Assembly: GCA_015068455.1 (NCBI GenBank)
Contig: SVKO01000002.1
Coordinates: 310,001-374,000 of the forward strand
DNA length: 64,000 bases
From: Oscillospiraceae bacterium
Lineage (GTDB): Bacteria; Bacillota; Clostridia; Oscillospirales; Oscillospiraceae
Reading direction: 5' to 3'
Shown here piece after piece: positions 44,115-54,851 of this stretch. Within the stretch, counting starts at the first letter, position 1. Each line of letters opens with the position of its first letter. A model generated the notes under the pieces. The model was given only the letters and a program-made list of their open reading frames with translations, had not been told where the DNA came from and made no database searches. The position numbers were made by a program, and so were the translations under genes.

Positions 44115-44804
44115 ATGACCGACCTGTTCCCCGCATTTGACACCCTGATCGTGCTTGACACCGAGACCACCGGCGTCAATGCCCAACATGATGAGATCAT
44201 TGAGCTCGGCGCGGTCCGCCTTCGGCGAGACGGCGCCGAGTTCGTCGCGGACGCGGATCTGAGCTGCCTGATCCGGCTTCCCACCGGACGGACGGTGCCG
44301 CCGATGATCGAAAAGATCACCGGCATCTCCCAGGCCATGCTGGACGCGGACGGCGTCGGCAGACGGGAGGCAGCCGAGACCCTGCACGATTTCATGCAGG
44401 GGGAGAAGACTCTCTGCGTCGCTTATAACGCCCAGTTCGATCTGAGCTTTCTCTATTATTTTCTGGCAAGGTTCGGCCTGGCCGATTGTCTGCGCGGATT
44501 GAAATTTCTCGATGCGCTGACGGTCTTCCGTGACCGCAGGCCCTATCCCCACAAGCTGGAAAATGCCATTGAGGCATACGACCTGGGCGGCCAGGCCGTT
44601 AACAGCCACCGCGCCATCGATGACGCCAGGGCGACGGTTTGCCTGCTGGAGGCCATGGCGGCGGAGGAAAACGATCTGGACCGGTACGTGAATCTGTTCG
44701 GCTACAATCCGAGATACGGCATCAGCGGCAAGCCCATCGGCTCCATCACCTATTGTGCCCAGAGCTACGATCCGCATCCTCCGCTCTACATGCTTTCGGA
44801 ATAA
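44115..44804 (+). CDS. 3'-5' exonuclease (DnaQ/DEDDh family)
   Basis: 229 residues. The DEDDh motifs are LDTETTG (ExoI), AYNAQFDLSFL (ExoII) and HRAIDDARAT (ExoIII with His). It resembles the stand-alone epsilon-like exonucleases used for proofreading or RNA trimming; it lacks polymerase parts. The last ~50 residues (YVNLFGYNPRYGISGKPIGS) are a common extension in clostridial homologues. Start ATG 44115, 12 bases after plsY, hence probably cotranscribed. Confidence 0.88.
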   Translation: MTDLFPAFDTLIVLDTETTGVNAQHDEIIELGAVRLRRDGAEFVADADLSCLIRLPTGRTVPPMIEKITGISQAMLDADGVGRREAAETLHDFMQGEKTLCVAYNAQFDLSFLYYFLARFGLADCLRGLKFLDALTVFRDRRPYPHKLENAIEAYDLGGQAVNSHRAIDDARATVCLLEAMAAEENDLDRYVNLFGYNPRYGISGKPIGSITYCAQSYDPHPPLYMLSE

Positions 44805-44829
44805 TCCTTTCGGCAATTCCATAGAATCA

Positions 44830-44858
44830 AACGCCGCCGGTTCGGCGGCGTTGTTTTT
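44830..44858 (+). terminator. Intrinsic terminator after the exonuclease gene
   Basis: Perfect 9-bp stem AACGCCGCC / GGCGGCGTT, loop GGTTC, tail GTTTTTT. Confidence 0.88.
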
Positions 44859-44873
44859 TGGGAGGGGACGGGT

Positions 44874-45362
44874 ATGCGAAGGATTCTTCCGGTTTTGATG
44901 ATGGTTCTGCTCCTTTTCGGCTGCGCGCCGCGGGAGTATGAAACGGTGCGCGACGTTATCCCCGCCGGCGATCCGGCCGACGCGCCCTTTGAGATCCGCG
45001 TAGAAGTCCCGGCGGAGGCGGCGATCGTAAGCAGTACGGTCGACGAATGCGTGTACGAAGCGCGGAACGGGGATTACACCGTTACCGTACGGACCATAGT
45101 GACCGACGGCCTCGACGCTGCGGTCTACGCCCTGACGGGCAGTGCGCAGCCGCAGCTGCGGCTCATGCGGAACGGGGTGCGGGAATGCCGGTTTGCCTGG
45201 TGCGAGCAGACGGGCCGGGAGCCGGTCGTATGCCGCGGCCTATGCCGGCTGGACGGCGATTTTTGCTATTGCCTCTGCCTGCGTCTGCGGGCGGGCCTCG
45301 GCGCACGGTACAACGAGCAGATCAACGCGCTGTTTTCCTCTTTTGATTTGGTTCCTAAATGA
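44874..45362 (+). CDS. Lipoprotein of unknown function
   Basis: 162 residues with a lipoprotein signal: RRILPVLMMVLLLFGC, lipobox LFGC at residues 14-17. The mature part (about 145 residues) has eight further cysteines, including CRGLCRL and CYCLCLRLR. It begins right behind the exonuclease terminator with GGGAGGGGAC as SD. The 3' end overlaps the convergent amidase gene by eight bases. No family recognised. Confidence 0.65.
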   Translation: MRRILPVLMMVLLLFGCAPREYETVRDVIPAGDPADAPFEIRVEVPAEAAIVSSTVDECVYEARNGDYTVTVRTIVTDGLDAAVYALTGSAQPQLRLMRNGVRECRFAWCEQTGREPVVCRGLCRLDGDFCYCLCLRLRAGLGARYNEQINALFSSFDLVPK

Positions 45363-46095
45363 ATCGCAGGTATTCCCCCAGCACATAGCCGAGGATACCG
45401 CCATAGCGCGCCACATACCAGCCGTTATAGCTGTTCAGTATTTCCACCGTCGCCCCGCCGGGGATGGTTGAAAGGATCTCCCCGGACGACGAGGGCGCGC
45501 CGCGCAGGTTGAGGGGACCGGAGACCGTTTCCACCACGGCCCGCCGGACCGGTCCCGGCGTCAGATAGGGAAGCCCGAAGTACTCTGTCACGGACAGAGC
45601 CAGGGCCCGGGCGATGGCGGTCAGATTGTTTTCGATCCATTGAGCATCGGCAAGGTTGTCGTGATAGCCGAATTCCCCGAGAACCGCGGGGATTTTTGTC
45701 CGTCGCAGCTCGTAAAGGCTGGTGGTTGCCAGGGCGCGGACGCGGTCGGGCAGGGGATAGACCGGGCGGATATTGTCGACAATGATATTTGCCATCCGCA
45801 TGCCCCGGGCGCTGCCGGAAAAATAATAAATATCCACCCCGCGGTTCTGCCCGGCCGTCGCCGCCGGGGAGGCGTTGGAGTGCAGGGCCAGATGGAAGTC
45901 ATAGTCGCCGGCATTGGAGGCGCGGACGGAGGCGCCGACGGTACCGGCGGGGTCATTGCGCGTGACATTGACGCCGCTGGCCTCCAAATAGGGAACCAGC
46001 TCGTCAGCCAGCAGATTCATCCAGTATTCCTCATTGCCGGTGGTGACATAGGGATTGTACTCTTGGGTCGAGGGACTCAGAAACAGGGATGCCAT
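45355..46095 (-). CDS. N-acetylmuramoyl-L-alanine amidase with SH3 domain
   Basis: 246 residues. An amidase_3-like catalytic domain (about residues 1-170) begins FLSPSTQEYNPYVTTGNEEYW, with metal-ligand candidates in GNEE, LALHSNASP and LGEFGYHDN. A C-terminal bacterial SH3 domain (about residues 185-246; LNLRGAPSSSGEILSTIPGG) binds the wall. No signal peptide is visible, as in other members of this clostridial group. It cuts the amide between muramic acid and the stem peptide; a role in sporulation or lysis is possible but not shown. Confidence 0.85.
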   Translation of the reverse strand: MASLFLSPSTQEYNPYVTTGNEEYWMNLLADELVPYLEASGVNVTRNDPAGTVGASVRASNAGDYDFHLALHSNASPAATAGQNRGVDIYYFSGSARGMRMANIIVDNIRPVYPLPDRVRALATTSLYELRRTKIPAVLGEFGYHDNLADAQWIENNLTAIARALALSVTEYFGLPYLTPGPVRRAVVETVSGPLNLRGAPSSSGEILSTIPGGATVEILNSYNGWYVARYGGILGYVLGEYLRFI

Positions 46096-46233
46096 AGCTT
46101 CGCCGCCTTTCCGTTTTGTCCAGTCTATGCAAAAAAGCCCGGAACAGTGCCGATTTCAGGAAAGAAATGTTGCATATGCTGCCCATCTGTGCTATCATAC
46201 GTTGTGGTAAAAACAACGGAAGGCGCGAAGCGA

Positions 46234-47202
46234 ATGCAGTACATTGTCCTGGATCTGGAGTGGAATCAGCCCTGGCCGGGCTCTCCGTCCTCAAAAAAAG
46301 TGCTCCCGGTGGACATCCACGGGGAGATCATACAGATCGGCGCCGTGCGCATGCTCAGCGATCAGACCGTGGCGGACGAGTTCCAGATCCTGGTGCGTCC
46401 GCGCTACTACCGGCGGCTCAACAAGCGCGTCAGCAGCCTGACGGGCATCAAAGAGGCGCGGCTCAAGGCCGAGGGCGTCAGCTTTCCCGAGGCCCTGCGC
46501 AAATTCCGCGACTGGTGCGGTGAAGACTGCACCTTCCTCAGCTGGGGGTTTGACGACAGCACGATCCTGCGGGAAAACATGCTTTTGTTCGGGTTCGATA
46601 CCCAGTGGATCACCCGCTGGTACAATGCCCAGATGATCTTCAACGCCCAGACCGACGGCTCAGGCGCCCAGAAGGCCCTCAAAACCGCCATGGAGCTTTG
46701 CGGCATCGAGGCCACCCGCCCCGCCCACGACGCCCTGGGAGACGCTTACCACACCGCGCTGGTTTGCGCGACGCTGGATCTGGCCCGGGGCTGCCGGGAG
46801 TATGAGCAGGCCCTGAAGGCCCATGAGAACGGCTTCCACGGCGCGCAGCCCGAGGGCTGCCTGGACCGGCACGTGTTCCACGGTTATCCCGACAAGGCCC
46901 AGGCGATGCAGGCCATGGCGGAGACCGAGAATTTCTGTCCCCAGTGCTCGCGGCGCATGAAGGCGGGCCGCTGGTATTCCCAGCCCGGCCGGCGCTATAT
47001 GAACATGTCCGCCTGCCCGGAGCACGGGAAATTCCTGGTGCGTATTCGCCTGAGCCTGGACCCGGACGGCTCTCTGCGGGTCAGCCGGCTGATCTATGAG
47101 GGCAGCTCCGAAGCCGCCCAAGCCTATGAAAAAGTAGCTCAGAAGCCCCGGCGTTCGTACCGCCGCTCCCGAAAGAAGAAAGCGGAGCAGCCGACTGAAT
47201 AA
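46234..47202 (+). CDS. DEDDh exonuclease with C-terminal zinc-binding region (KapD/ERI-like)
   Basis: 322 residues. The catalytic part opens MQYIVLDLEWNQP (D-x-E), contains WGFDDSTILREN and ends HDALGDAYHTALV. The second half has a zinc-ribbon-like CPQCSRRM...CPEHG block (about residues 232-267) and a very basic tail (RRSYRRSRKKK). The upstream frame extends far but ATG 46234 gives the natural N-terminus. Exonucleases of the ERI-1/KapD type act on RNA ends; the target here is unknown. The stop abuts a perfect bidirectional terminator. Confidence 0.83.
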   Translation: MQYIVLDLEWNQPWPGSPSSKKVLPVDIHGEIIQIGAVRMLSDQTVADEFQILVRPRYYRRLNKRVSSLTGIKEARLKAEGVSFPEALRKFRDWCGEDCTFLSWGFDDSTILRENMLLFGFDTQWITRWYNAQMIFNAQTDGSGAQKALKTAMELCGIEATRPAHDALGDAYHTALVCATLDLARGCREYEQALKAHENGFHGAQPEGCLDRHVFHGYPDKAQAMQAMAETENFCPQCSRRMKAGRWYSQPGRRYMNMSACPEHGKFLVRIRLSLDPDGSLRVSRLIYEGSSEAAQAYEKVAQKPRRSYRRSRKKKAEQPTE

Positions 47203-47232
47203 AAAACGGACATCCGATCGGATGTCCGTTTT
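47203..47232 (+). terminator. Bidirectional terminator between convergent genes
   Basis: AAAACGGACATCCGA followed by its exact complement TCGGATGTCCGTTTT, a perfect 30-base palindrome serving both the exonuclease and the minus-strand lipoprotein gene. Confidence 0.9.
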
Positions 47233-47235
47233 CGA

Positions 47236-48186
47236 TTATTCCGCTTGTTCGGGGGGCAGTACCTGCTCCGGCGGGTTTCCCGTCGATGGGACGGTATCTG
47301 ATGGAGCGGGCTGCACCGGAGCGGGCTGTGTCGGGACTGTCTGTGCCGGGACTGCCTGTGCCGGAACGGCATAGGCCGGGCCGGATTTCTTTGCCAGAAG
47401 CTGCCTGCGTCTGCACCAGTAAATAATCGCGCCGATGGGGAAGCAGAGCTCAAAGTGATTTGTTTCGTTGAGATGTCTGGTCCATTGGCTGAGGTTGAGG
47501 ATTCCGAACCGCACACCCACCTGGAAACCGTTGGGACTCGTGGTCAGCTGCGGACCGAGAAATGCCAGGGCACAGAGGATCCAAAGGCCCCAAAGCTTCG
47601 GCTTTTTGCGGATAATATCGACAATTGTCACCAGACAAAGGATGCAGGAAACCAGCCAGAACGCGGTGAAGCACCATTGGCCCAACGACTTTTTCGCTAC
47701 GGGGAATTTGGACGTTTCCGGTTCAATGCCCGCGTCGATCAGCTCCTGTACCCGCACGACGTTGAATGAGATGATGCCGTCGGAATCCGCGTCCTTGCGG
47801 GTGAACATGATCACCTGGTAGTCTTCACCGTTGGAATTGACCCGATAGACGGCTCTGACGTCCGAGTGATCCTGCTCTTTGCCGGGGATGCTGATATTGT
47901 AGTTGAAACTGCAGGACTCGAATTCGTCGGTGCTTTTCGCAGGCCAGTAATCCGTCATGGGGGTGAAAATTTGCTGCATCTGCATCGGATCATAAAACAG
48001 GGAAGCGGCGCCCATGACGTCGTTATTCTGTATGCAGGTCATGAGCTGCACCAGCAGCGCGTCCGTTTCCGCCTGTTTTTCTTTGACGTTCTGCATTGAC
48101 TGCCTGATCAGTGAGCAGCCGCACAGCAGAAGTAACAGCAGCGCCAGAGCCAGGCAGCCAAAACGTTTCTTTCTTTGCAAATTCAT
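47236..48186 (-). CDS. Lipoprotein with membrane segments, function unknown
   Basis: 316 residues. Lipobox LLCGC (about residues 20-24) after a hydrophobic signal, then an extracellular domain (SLFYDPMQMQQIFTPMTDYW), and two or three membrane segments in the second half (CFTAFWLVSCILCLVTIVD). It ends in a short cytoplasmic tail with Pro/Ala repeats such as VPAQTVPTQPAPVQPAP. No family recognised. Confidence 0.65.
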   Translation of the reverse strand: MNLQRKKRFGCLALALLLLLLCGCSLIRQSMQNVKEKQAETDALLVQLMTCIQNNDVMGAASLFYDPMQMQQIFTPMTDYWPAKSTDEFESCSFNYNISIPGKEQDHSDVRAVYRVNSNGEDYQVIMFTRKDADSDGIISFNVVRVQELIDAGIEPETSKFPVAKKSLGQWCFTAFWLVSCILCLVTIVDIIRKKPKLWGLWILCALAFLGPQLTTSPNGFQVGVRFGILNLSQWTRHLNETNHFELCFPIGAIIYWCRRRQLLAKKSGPAYAVPAQAVPAQTVPTQPAPVQPAPSDTVPSTGNPPEQVLPPEQAE

Positions 48187-48247
48187 GATGCATCACCTCC
48201 GATAGTTCTAATTACATAGTACATCAAACTGCATATGAAGTCAATAG

Positions 48248-48280
48248 AAAACCGGCCCCGCCGAAGCGGGGCCGGTTTTT
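48248..48280 (-). terminator. Terminator after the clostripain gene
   Basis: AAAACCGGCCCCGC / GCGGGGCCGGTTTT with CGAA loop; A-rich and T-rich on both sides, so it may act in either direction. It sits just past the stop of the minus-strand protease gene. Confidence 0.85.
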
Positions 48281-48287
48281 ATGCCGA

Positions 48288-50711
48288 TCAGTAATCGATG
48301 GCGGGCGTCCAGTAGTGGTTGCCGTAGATGTCGGTCAGCCGCCAGCAGGCGGAGCAGCGGTCGATACCCGAGAGCTTCATGTTTGCGATGACCGGTGCAT
48401 TGTCGCCCACGGTGAAGCTGTCGCCCAGGGTGTAGGCGGCGTCGTACTCATTGTCATAGGAGTAGTAGTCGCACAGGAGCTGGACGGTGTCGCCGGGCTG
48501 GAGGGGGATGCCGCCCTTGGCCTGGGTCTCGGTCTCGCCCTCGTTATAGAAGGGATAGGCGCCGGTGATCGAGCCGTCGGGATGCTCGGCGTCGAAGACG
48601 ACCTCCAGGTTGACCAGCTCGTCGTTGAGCTTGGCGGGAATGCGGCCCACGGTGGTCCAGGTGCCGTCGTCATTCTCCGTGTCGGACTCCAGATAGTAGG
48701 CGCAGGCATGGCCGTCGATGGTCAGCCAGGTGCCGTCGAATTCCAGCAGCAGCTCGCCGTTATCGGTCCAATCGAAGGTGTTGTCGCGGCCCAGATCGAT
48801 ATAGCCCTCGCCGTCGTCCGCGAAGATGTTGAGTTCCACGGTCTGGATGAGCTTCCACTCTTCATCTGACAGCGCCAGGACCTTTGTGCCGTTGCGGTCC
48901 GTCACGGTGATGCGGCTGGGATCGATGTGGTGATCCGCCACGTACTGGGCGCTTTCTTCCACAACGTCCTGATCCATCCAGCTGAGCTCCTGGGGCATGC
49001 TGCGGCCGCCGAAGGCGCCCAACAGCTGGAGGATGGTGGAGGCGTCCAGGCCGCCGCCGTAGGAGCCGGAGCTGCCGCCGGAGGACGAGCCGAAGAGAGA
49101 GCCGATGTTGGGGCTGGAGCCGCCGCCGAGCAGGCTGCTGAACAGGTCGCCGCCGCCATAGGTGGAGTTGGCGGAGATCTGGCCGGCGGATTCCATGCTG
49201 GCGAAGCTGCGGATGCAGTCGGTATATTCATCGGACAGGCCCAGGTCCTGATAGACGGCCACGGCGCTGTTGACGGACTGCAGGCTTTCATAGGGGAAGA
49301 AGATGCTCACGCCGTAGGCCCGGGAGATGTTCGAGCCGTTGTACTTCACGCAGCCCTTGAGGGCCTCGGCCAGGGCCTTGGACTCGTTGGTGCCGATGCG
49401 GTTGGCGAAGTCCACCAGATCGATCTGATTGATGCGGCTGCGCACGGAGAACTGGCGCACGTTGGCTCTTGCGTCGGAAACCTGCTGATAGTTGTCGCTC
49501 TTGAGCAGGCGATGGGTGGAGGTGGCGAAGTCCTTGAAGCTTTGGGGTATGGTGCCCTGGAGCTCGGCAAGATCGATGACGGACAGGGTCACCTGCGTGT
49601 TGGAGGAGGCGCGGGTGCTGGCGCCCACAAAGTCATCGACAATGGTCTTGCCCAGGTCCACCATGGGCGTGGAGGTGTTCTTGGAGAGCTTGGTCAGCCA
49701 GTTGGTGTAGTACCAGCCGGTGCCGGGCTCGGTCTCCTCGGAGGCCACCAGATAGTCGGCGTAATCGTTGCACACCAGGGCTGTCTCCAGGGTCGCCATC
49801 AGGCAGGCGTCGAAGCCGATCCACTCGAAGACGCAGCCGGCGTTCTTCAGAGCGGAGTTCAGCTTGGTCAGATCCATGGAGGCGGCGCTGCGGGTCTTCT
49901 CATCGTAGCCGTAGCCGGCGACGGAGCCTCCGCCGTGATCCCACAGGATGAGGGCGTTGCGGTCGGCGGGGAAGTTCTTCGTGCAGTACTGGATGAAGGA
50001 CGTCAGATTGGTCGGATCGGTCATGGCCTTCGTGCCGAAGTTCTCCTCGAGCCGGTAGAGCTTGCCGTTATCGATCTGATAGATCTGGTTGACGGCGTTG
50101 GACACGACGTTGTTCTTCCACTGCTTGCAGCCGCCGGTGCAGACGATCAGACTGACCTTGTCCGACATGGAAGCGTTGAGCATTTCCTTCATGTCGGCGG
50201 TGCCCATGGAGTGCTTGGACTCCAGGTCGGTGCCGCACATGTAGACCATGATGGTCACGGTGTCCTTGCCGCCGCCCTTGAGCACGACGCGCTTGTCGCG
50301 GGCGGTGTCGGCGACGGTGGTCACCACGGGCTCCTCCTGGGCGGGCTCGGGCGCCACATAGGTTTCCTCGGTCATGAAGGTATTGGACTCTTCGGGCTGG
50401 GTTTCCTGAATTTCAATGCTCGGCCCGGTGGGAACGGTGCCGGTGCTGCCGCTCATGCCTGCGCCGGAGCCCGAGCAGGTGCGCAGCAGGAAGAAGGCCG
50501 CGACAAGGATCAGGAGCAGAGGCAGGATGCTGCCGGAGCGCCGGGTCACGCCCTCGCGCTTTTGCGGCTGGCCGGGCTGGGACTGCGCGCCGGGACGGTG
50601 GTCCTGGCCTCCCACGGGGCCGCCGGCCGCGACCTGTTCGCCTTTGCCGACGTTCGCGGTGCCCTCGGCCACTTTTTTATCTCTGGAATGCGGTCTTTGA
50701 TTCGGATCCAT
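48288..50711 (-). CDS. Clostripain-family (C11) cysteine protease, membrane-anchored
   Basis: 807 residues. A ~60-residue polar N-terminus is followed by one membrane segment (ILPLLLILVAAFFLL, about residues 62-76), a Thr/Glu/Pro linker, then the C11 peptidase domain. It has VTIMVYMCGTDLES, catalytic His in ILWDHGGGS and catalytic Cys in GFDACLMA. A Gly/Ser-rich stretch (SSLLGGGSSPNIGSLFGSSS) and a ~200-residue beta-rich C-terminal domain follow. Type II topology with the protease outside is inferred. C11 proteases cleave after Arg or Lys and are abundant in gut Clostridia. Confidence 0.88.
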   Translation of the reverse strand: MDPNQRPHSRDKKVAEGTANVGKGEQVAAGGPVGGQDHRPGAQSQPGQPQKREGVTRRSGSILPLLLILVAAFFLLRTCSGSGAGMSGSTGTVPTGPSIEIQETQPEESNTFMTEETYVAPEPAQEEPVVTTVADTARDKRVVLKGGGKDTVTIMVYMCGTDLESKHSMGTADMKEMLNASMSDKVSLIVCTGGCKQWKNNVVSNAVNQIYQIDNGKLYRLEENFGTKAMTDPTNLTSFIQYCTKNFPADRNALILWDHGGGSVAGYGYDEKTRSAASMDLTKLNSALKNAGCVFEWIGFDACLMATLETALVCNDYADYLVASEETEPGTGWYYTNWLTKLSKNTSTPMVDLGKTIVDDFVGASTRASSNTQVTLSVIDLAELQGTIPQSFKDFATSTHRLLKSDNYQQVSDARANVRQFSVRSRINQIDLVDFANRIGTNESKALAEALKGCVKYNGSNISRAYGVSIFFPYESLQSVNSAVAVYQDLGLSDEYTDCIRSFASMESAGQISANSTYGGGDLFSSLLGGGSSPNIGSLFGSSSGGSSGSYGGGLDASTILQLLGAFGGRSMPQELSWMDQDVVEESAQYVADHHIDPSRITVTDRNGTKVLALSDEEWKLIQTVELNIFADDGEGYIDLGRDNTFDWTDNGELLLEFDGTWLTIDGHACAYYLESDTENDDGTWTTVGRIPAKLNDELVNLEVVFDAEHPDGSITGAYPFYNEGETETQAKGGIPLQPGDTVQLLCDYYSYDNEYDAAYTLGDSFTVGDNAPVIANMKLSGIDRCSACWRLTDIYGNHYWTPAIDY

Positions 50712-51076
50712 GAATATACCCCCTCTTAAAAAATGGGTGTTATCTTACAGTATATATATAAACAATTATTTTCCAAAAATCAAGCGGTATTGTCGAAATC
50801 TGTGGAACTTGAAACGCGTGAGAAGACAGCGATCCTCATGCGTCCGGCTCGGAAAGAACAAACGCGGTATGGATGGGAGGGATGTTTGTCCTCCAGCCGC
50901 CGTCGTCAAACAGGATCAGCGTTTTTGGATCTTTGATTTCAAATACGAAGGTTGAATGTTTCATTTGGTTTTTCCACCCTGGGATTTCTTATTTTATTAT
51001 ATCTCGAACCGGCGCGGGGCGCAAGGGCGGGCGACCATGGGGCACAGAGTATATGGACCGCTCATCCCGTCGCTAA
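50712..51076. other. Intergenic stretch without a supported gene
   Basis: The first part (50740-50800) is AT-rich and holds the likely minus-strand promoter of the protease gene (TATACT with TTGGAA 16 bp upstream on that strand). The rest has short open frames without SDs or family resemblance. Nothing else recognised. Confidence 0.5.
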
Positions 51077-51109
51077 AAACACCCTTTGCCGGTACGGCAA
51101 AGGGTGTTT
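51077..51109 (-). terminator. Terminator after the serine hydrolase gene
   Basis: Perfect 14-bp stem AAACACCCTTTGCC / GGCAAAGGGTGTTT with GGTAC loop, A/T-rich on both sides. Confidence 0.9.
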
Positions 51110-51140
51110 ATGTTTTGATTTGGGGGATATTGCGGCGAAT

Positions 51141-52415
51141 TCAGCGAATGACTTTATAAATGTATTTATTGATCGCGTCGCAGATATTGTAGATGCCGTA
51201 GCGATCCGCGCCGCCGTCGGCGCCGGTGGTCAGGACGACCACGCCGTCGCCGGTCTCGGGATCAAAGGAGATGCAGCTGTAAATGCCGTAGGCTGCGCCG
51301 GAATGGAAGTAAATGCCGCCTCTGCCGTACAGCTCCGGTACAAAGAGAAGGGGAAGGGCCTGATAAGTATCGTCCTCCAGGGGCTGCCTGTTATAGGTTT
51401 CCATCAAAGCCACGGATTCGCGCTGCATCAGCCGCCGGTGCTGATAAATCCCGTCATTTGCCAGCAGGGCGACGAGTTTTGCCAGATCCTCCGCGCTGAT
51501 GGTCAGGCCGCCGGCATAATAGATGCTGTTTTCGCCGGGCGTTTCATCCAGATGGAAGCTTTCCTGCGTGCCGACGGACTGTTCGACCGTGTAGCCGCGG
51601 TAAAGGGTTGCCAGCAGATCGGTATTCTGCAGGTCGCCGCCGGCAAAGGAGGCGTCGATGTCCATGGGGCGGAACAGCTTATCGCGCAGGATATCGTCCA
51701 CAGTCTGATCGGCAGCGACCTCCAGCGTGGCGCCGAGGACCTGGAAGGCGTAGTTGTTATAGCACCAGCTGTCGATGCTTCCCGGCTCTGCGCTGATGTA
51801 GGAATAGGTCAGCCGGTTGCGGATGGATGCGGCGGAACTGAAGCCGTATTCATACGTGGAGATGGTGGAGGTATGATTCAGAATACTGCGGATCGTGATG
51901 GGGATGTCCGGATACGAGGGATTTCTGGCCTCCACATCCCAGTACTCGCCGATATCCGCGTCGATGTCGATCACGCCGTCCTCCTGCAGCAGCATGGCGG
52001 TCATGCCGACGATCACCTTTGAGACTGAGGCAATGCGGATCTTGTGATCAACAGTCATGGGGTCATCATCGATCGTGGCCCAGCCGTCGGCGAAGGAGGC
52101 AATGACCTCTCCGTCGTTGATGATCGATACCTGGATTCCCACAGCTTCATGTTCTTCGGCAATGCGCCGGATTTCTGAGGAGATTTCCTCATCGTCCAGC
52201 AGAATGAGCGGCGCGCCTCTGGACACGGGAACGGATTCCGGCTCCGGTTCGGATTCCGGGATCGGGGCAGCCTCCGGTACCGCTGCGGCGGATTCCGCCA
52301 GCGCGGAGCTGTGGCTGCGATAAAACGACCGGGCAGTCAGATAAATCAGCATCAGCGCAAGGATGATGCTCAGGACGATGACCGTTTTTTTCAAGATGGA
52401 TTCTACTGGGGACAT
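51141..52415 (-). CDS. Serine hydrolase (beta-lactamase/class C family), membrane-anchored
   Basis: 424 residues. N-terminal anchor (about residues 10-28), a Glu/Pro-rich spacer, then a class C-like domain with SVSK (SxxK; IRIASVSKVIVG), YNN (YxN; WCYNNYAFQVLG) and HSGAAYG in place of KTG. The HSG box is common in esterase- or peptidase-type members, so beta-lactam resistance should not be assumed. Start ATG 52415 with AGGTGAAC upstream; a GTG at 52424 is the alternative. It is the last chromosomal gene before the accessory region. Confidence 0.83.
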   Translation of the reverse strand: MSPVESILKKTVIVLSIILALMLIYLTARSFYRSHSSALAESAAAVPEAAPIPESEPEPESVPVSRGAPLILLDDEEISSEIRRIAEEHEAVGIQVSIINDGEVIASFADGWATIDDDPMTVDHKIRIASVSKVIVGMTAMLLQEDGVIDIDADIGEYWDVEARNPSYPDIPITIRSILNHTSTISTYEYGFSSAASIRNRLTYSYISAEPGSIDSWCYNNYAFQVLGATLEVAADQTVDDILRDKLFRPMDIDASFAGGDLQNTDLLATLYRGYTVEQSVGTQESFHLDETPGENSIYYAGGLTISAEDLAKLVALLANDGIYQHRRLMQRESVALMETYNRQPLEDDTYQALPLLFVPELYGRGGIYFHSGAAYGIYSCISFDPETGDGVVVLTTGADGGADRYGIYNICDAINKYIYKVIR

Positions 52416-52846
52416 TTCGTTCACCTGTTGGAAAGATGGTTATGTCGGTTTTCTCTATTTTATTCTATTTTTAGCGGCGGCGCAACCGGTTTTTTTGCAG
52501 AAAAATCAGCGTTTATTGGACAAAACCGTCAAGGCATGTTTTCAATCAAGGGAGCATCCCCACGGAACGGGGACGCCGGGGTACCATTCACCGGGCGGGA
52601 GCGGATTTGATGCGTTCTTCGCTTCCGGCTCTATTGCGGAACGGGAGAAAGAAGAAGGGATTTGCAGCATTTTCCGCTTTGCGGAAAAACATTGGTTGCG
52701 TCGGCCGACATGCCGACGCCCGATCTGCCGCCGGCAGATCGGAACTGATTTTTCAAATCCCTTTTTCTATATTTCCGCAAAAAAATGACCGCCATTCGGG
52801 TGGGCGCGCAAGTGTTTTTGAAGATCGGCATAGTCGTGAATCACGG
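52416..52846. other. Junction region with hairpins, no supported gene
   Basis: Two perfect hairpins lie next to each other: GTCGGC-CGACAT-GCCGAC at 52700-52717 and CCGATCTGCC-GCC-GGCAGATCGG at 52720-52742. A third (CGGCATAG...CTATGCCG with inner CGTG/CACG) at 52826-52854 covers the end of the recombinase gene. The chromosome-element junction and its att site should be in this stretch, because serine-recombinase genes usually sit next to one end of their element. I could not define the core. Confidence 0.5.
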
Positions 52847-54610
<1,764 letters not shown>

Positions 54611-54793
54611 CTAAGATTTGATAATTTTCTGGGAACAATCACGGTCGCGTTCGACCTGTTCCGCATCCGTCAATATCATCCGTTTCAGCTTGGTGTAAGC
54701 CGTTTCCTTGGCGGAGGGGCTGACGGCATTTTCGACGACGTAAATCGTTCCGTCGACGATGGTTATACCGTATTTGGGAATCTGAGCCTTCAT
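54611..54793 (-). CDS. TnpW-like transposon-encoded small protein
   Basis: 60 residues. The pattern YGITIVDGTIYVVENAVSPS followed by AKETAYTKLKRMILTDAEQ matches the small TnpW proteins of Tn4451-type and other clostridial elements, which lie next to a large serine recombinase; their role is unknown. Start ATG 54793 with AAAGGA upstream. It sits between the capsid gene and the recombinase on the same strand. Confidence 0.65.
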   Translation of the reverse strand: MKAQIPKYGITIVDGTIYVVENAVSPSAKETAYTKLKRMILTDAEQVERDRDCSQKIIKS

Positions 54794-54851
54794 AAACAAA
54801 ATCCTTTCAAGGTGGTGCCCGCAGTTTTCGGCTGCGGGCACCGTTGTCAAA

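Noticed and set aside
48927-50729. 600-codon plus-strand frame antisense to the clostripain gene
   Set aside because: Mirror of the Gly/Ser- and GC-rich coding sequence; no motif, no SD, and the minus-strand protease has intact catalytic residues.
50710-51159. Several 60-80 codon plus-strand frames between the protease and serine hydrolase
   Set aside because: No SD, no family resemblance; they overlap the promoter region and terminator.
51141-52415. Beta-lactam resistance gene
   Set aside because: The class C-like protein has an HSG box and an anchor typical of other serine hydrolases; resistance cannot be claimed.
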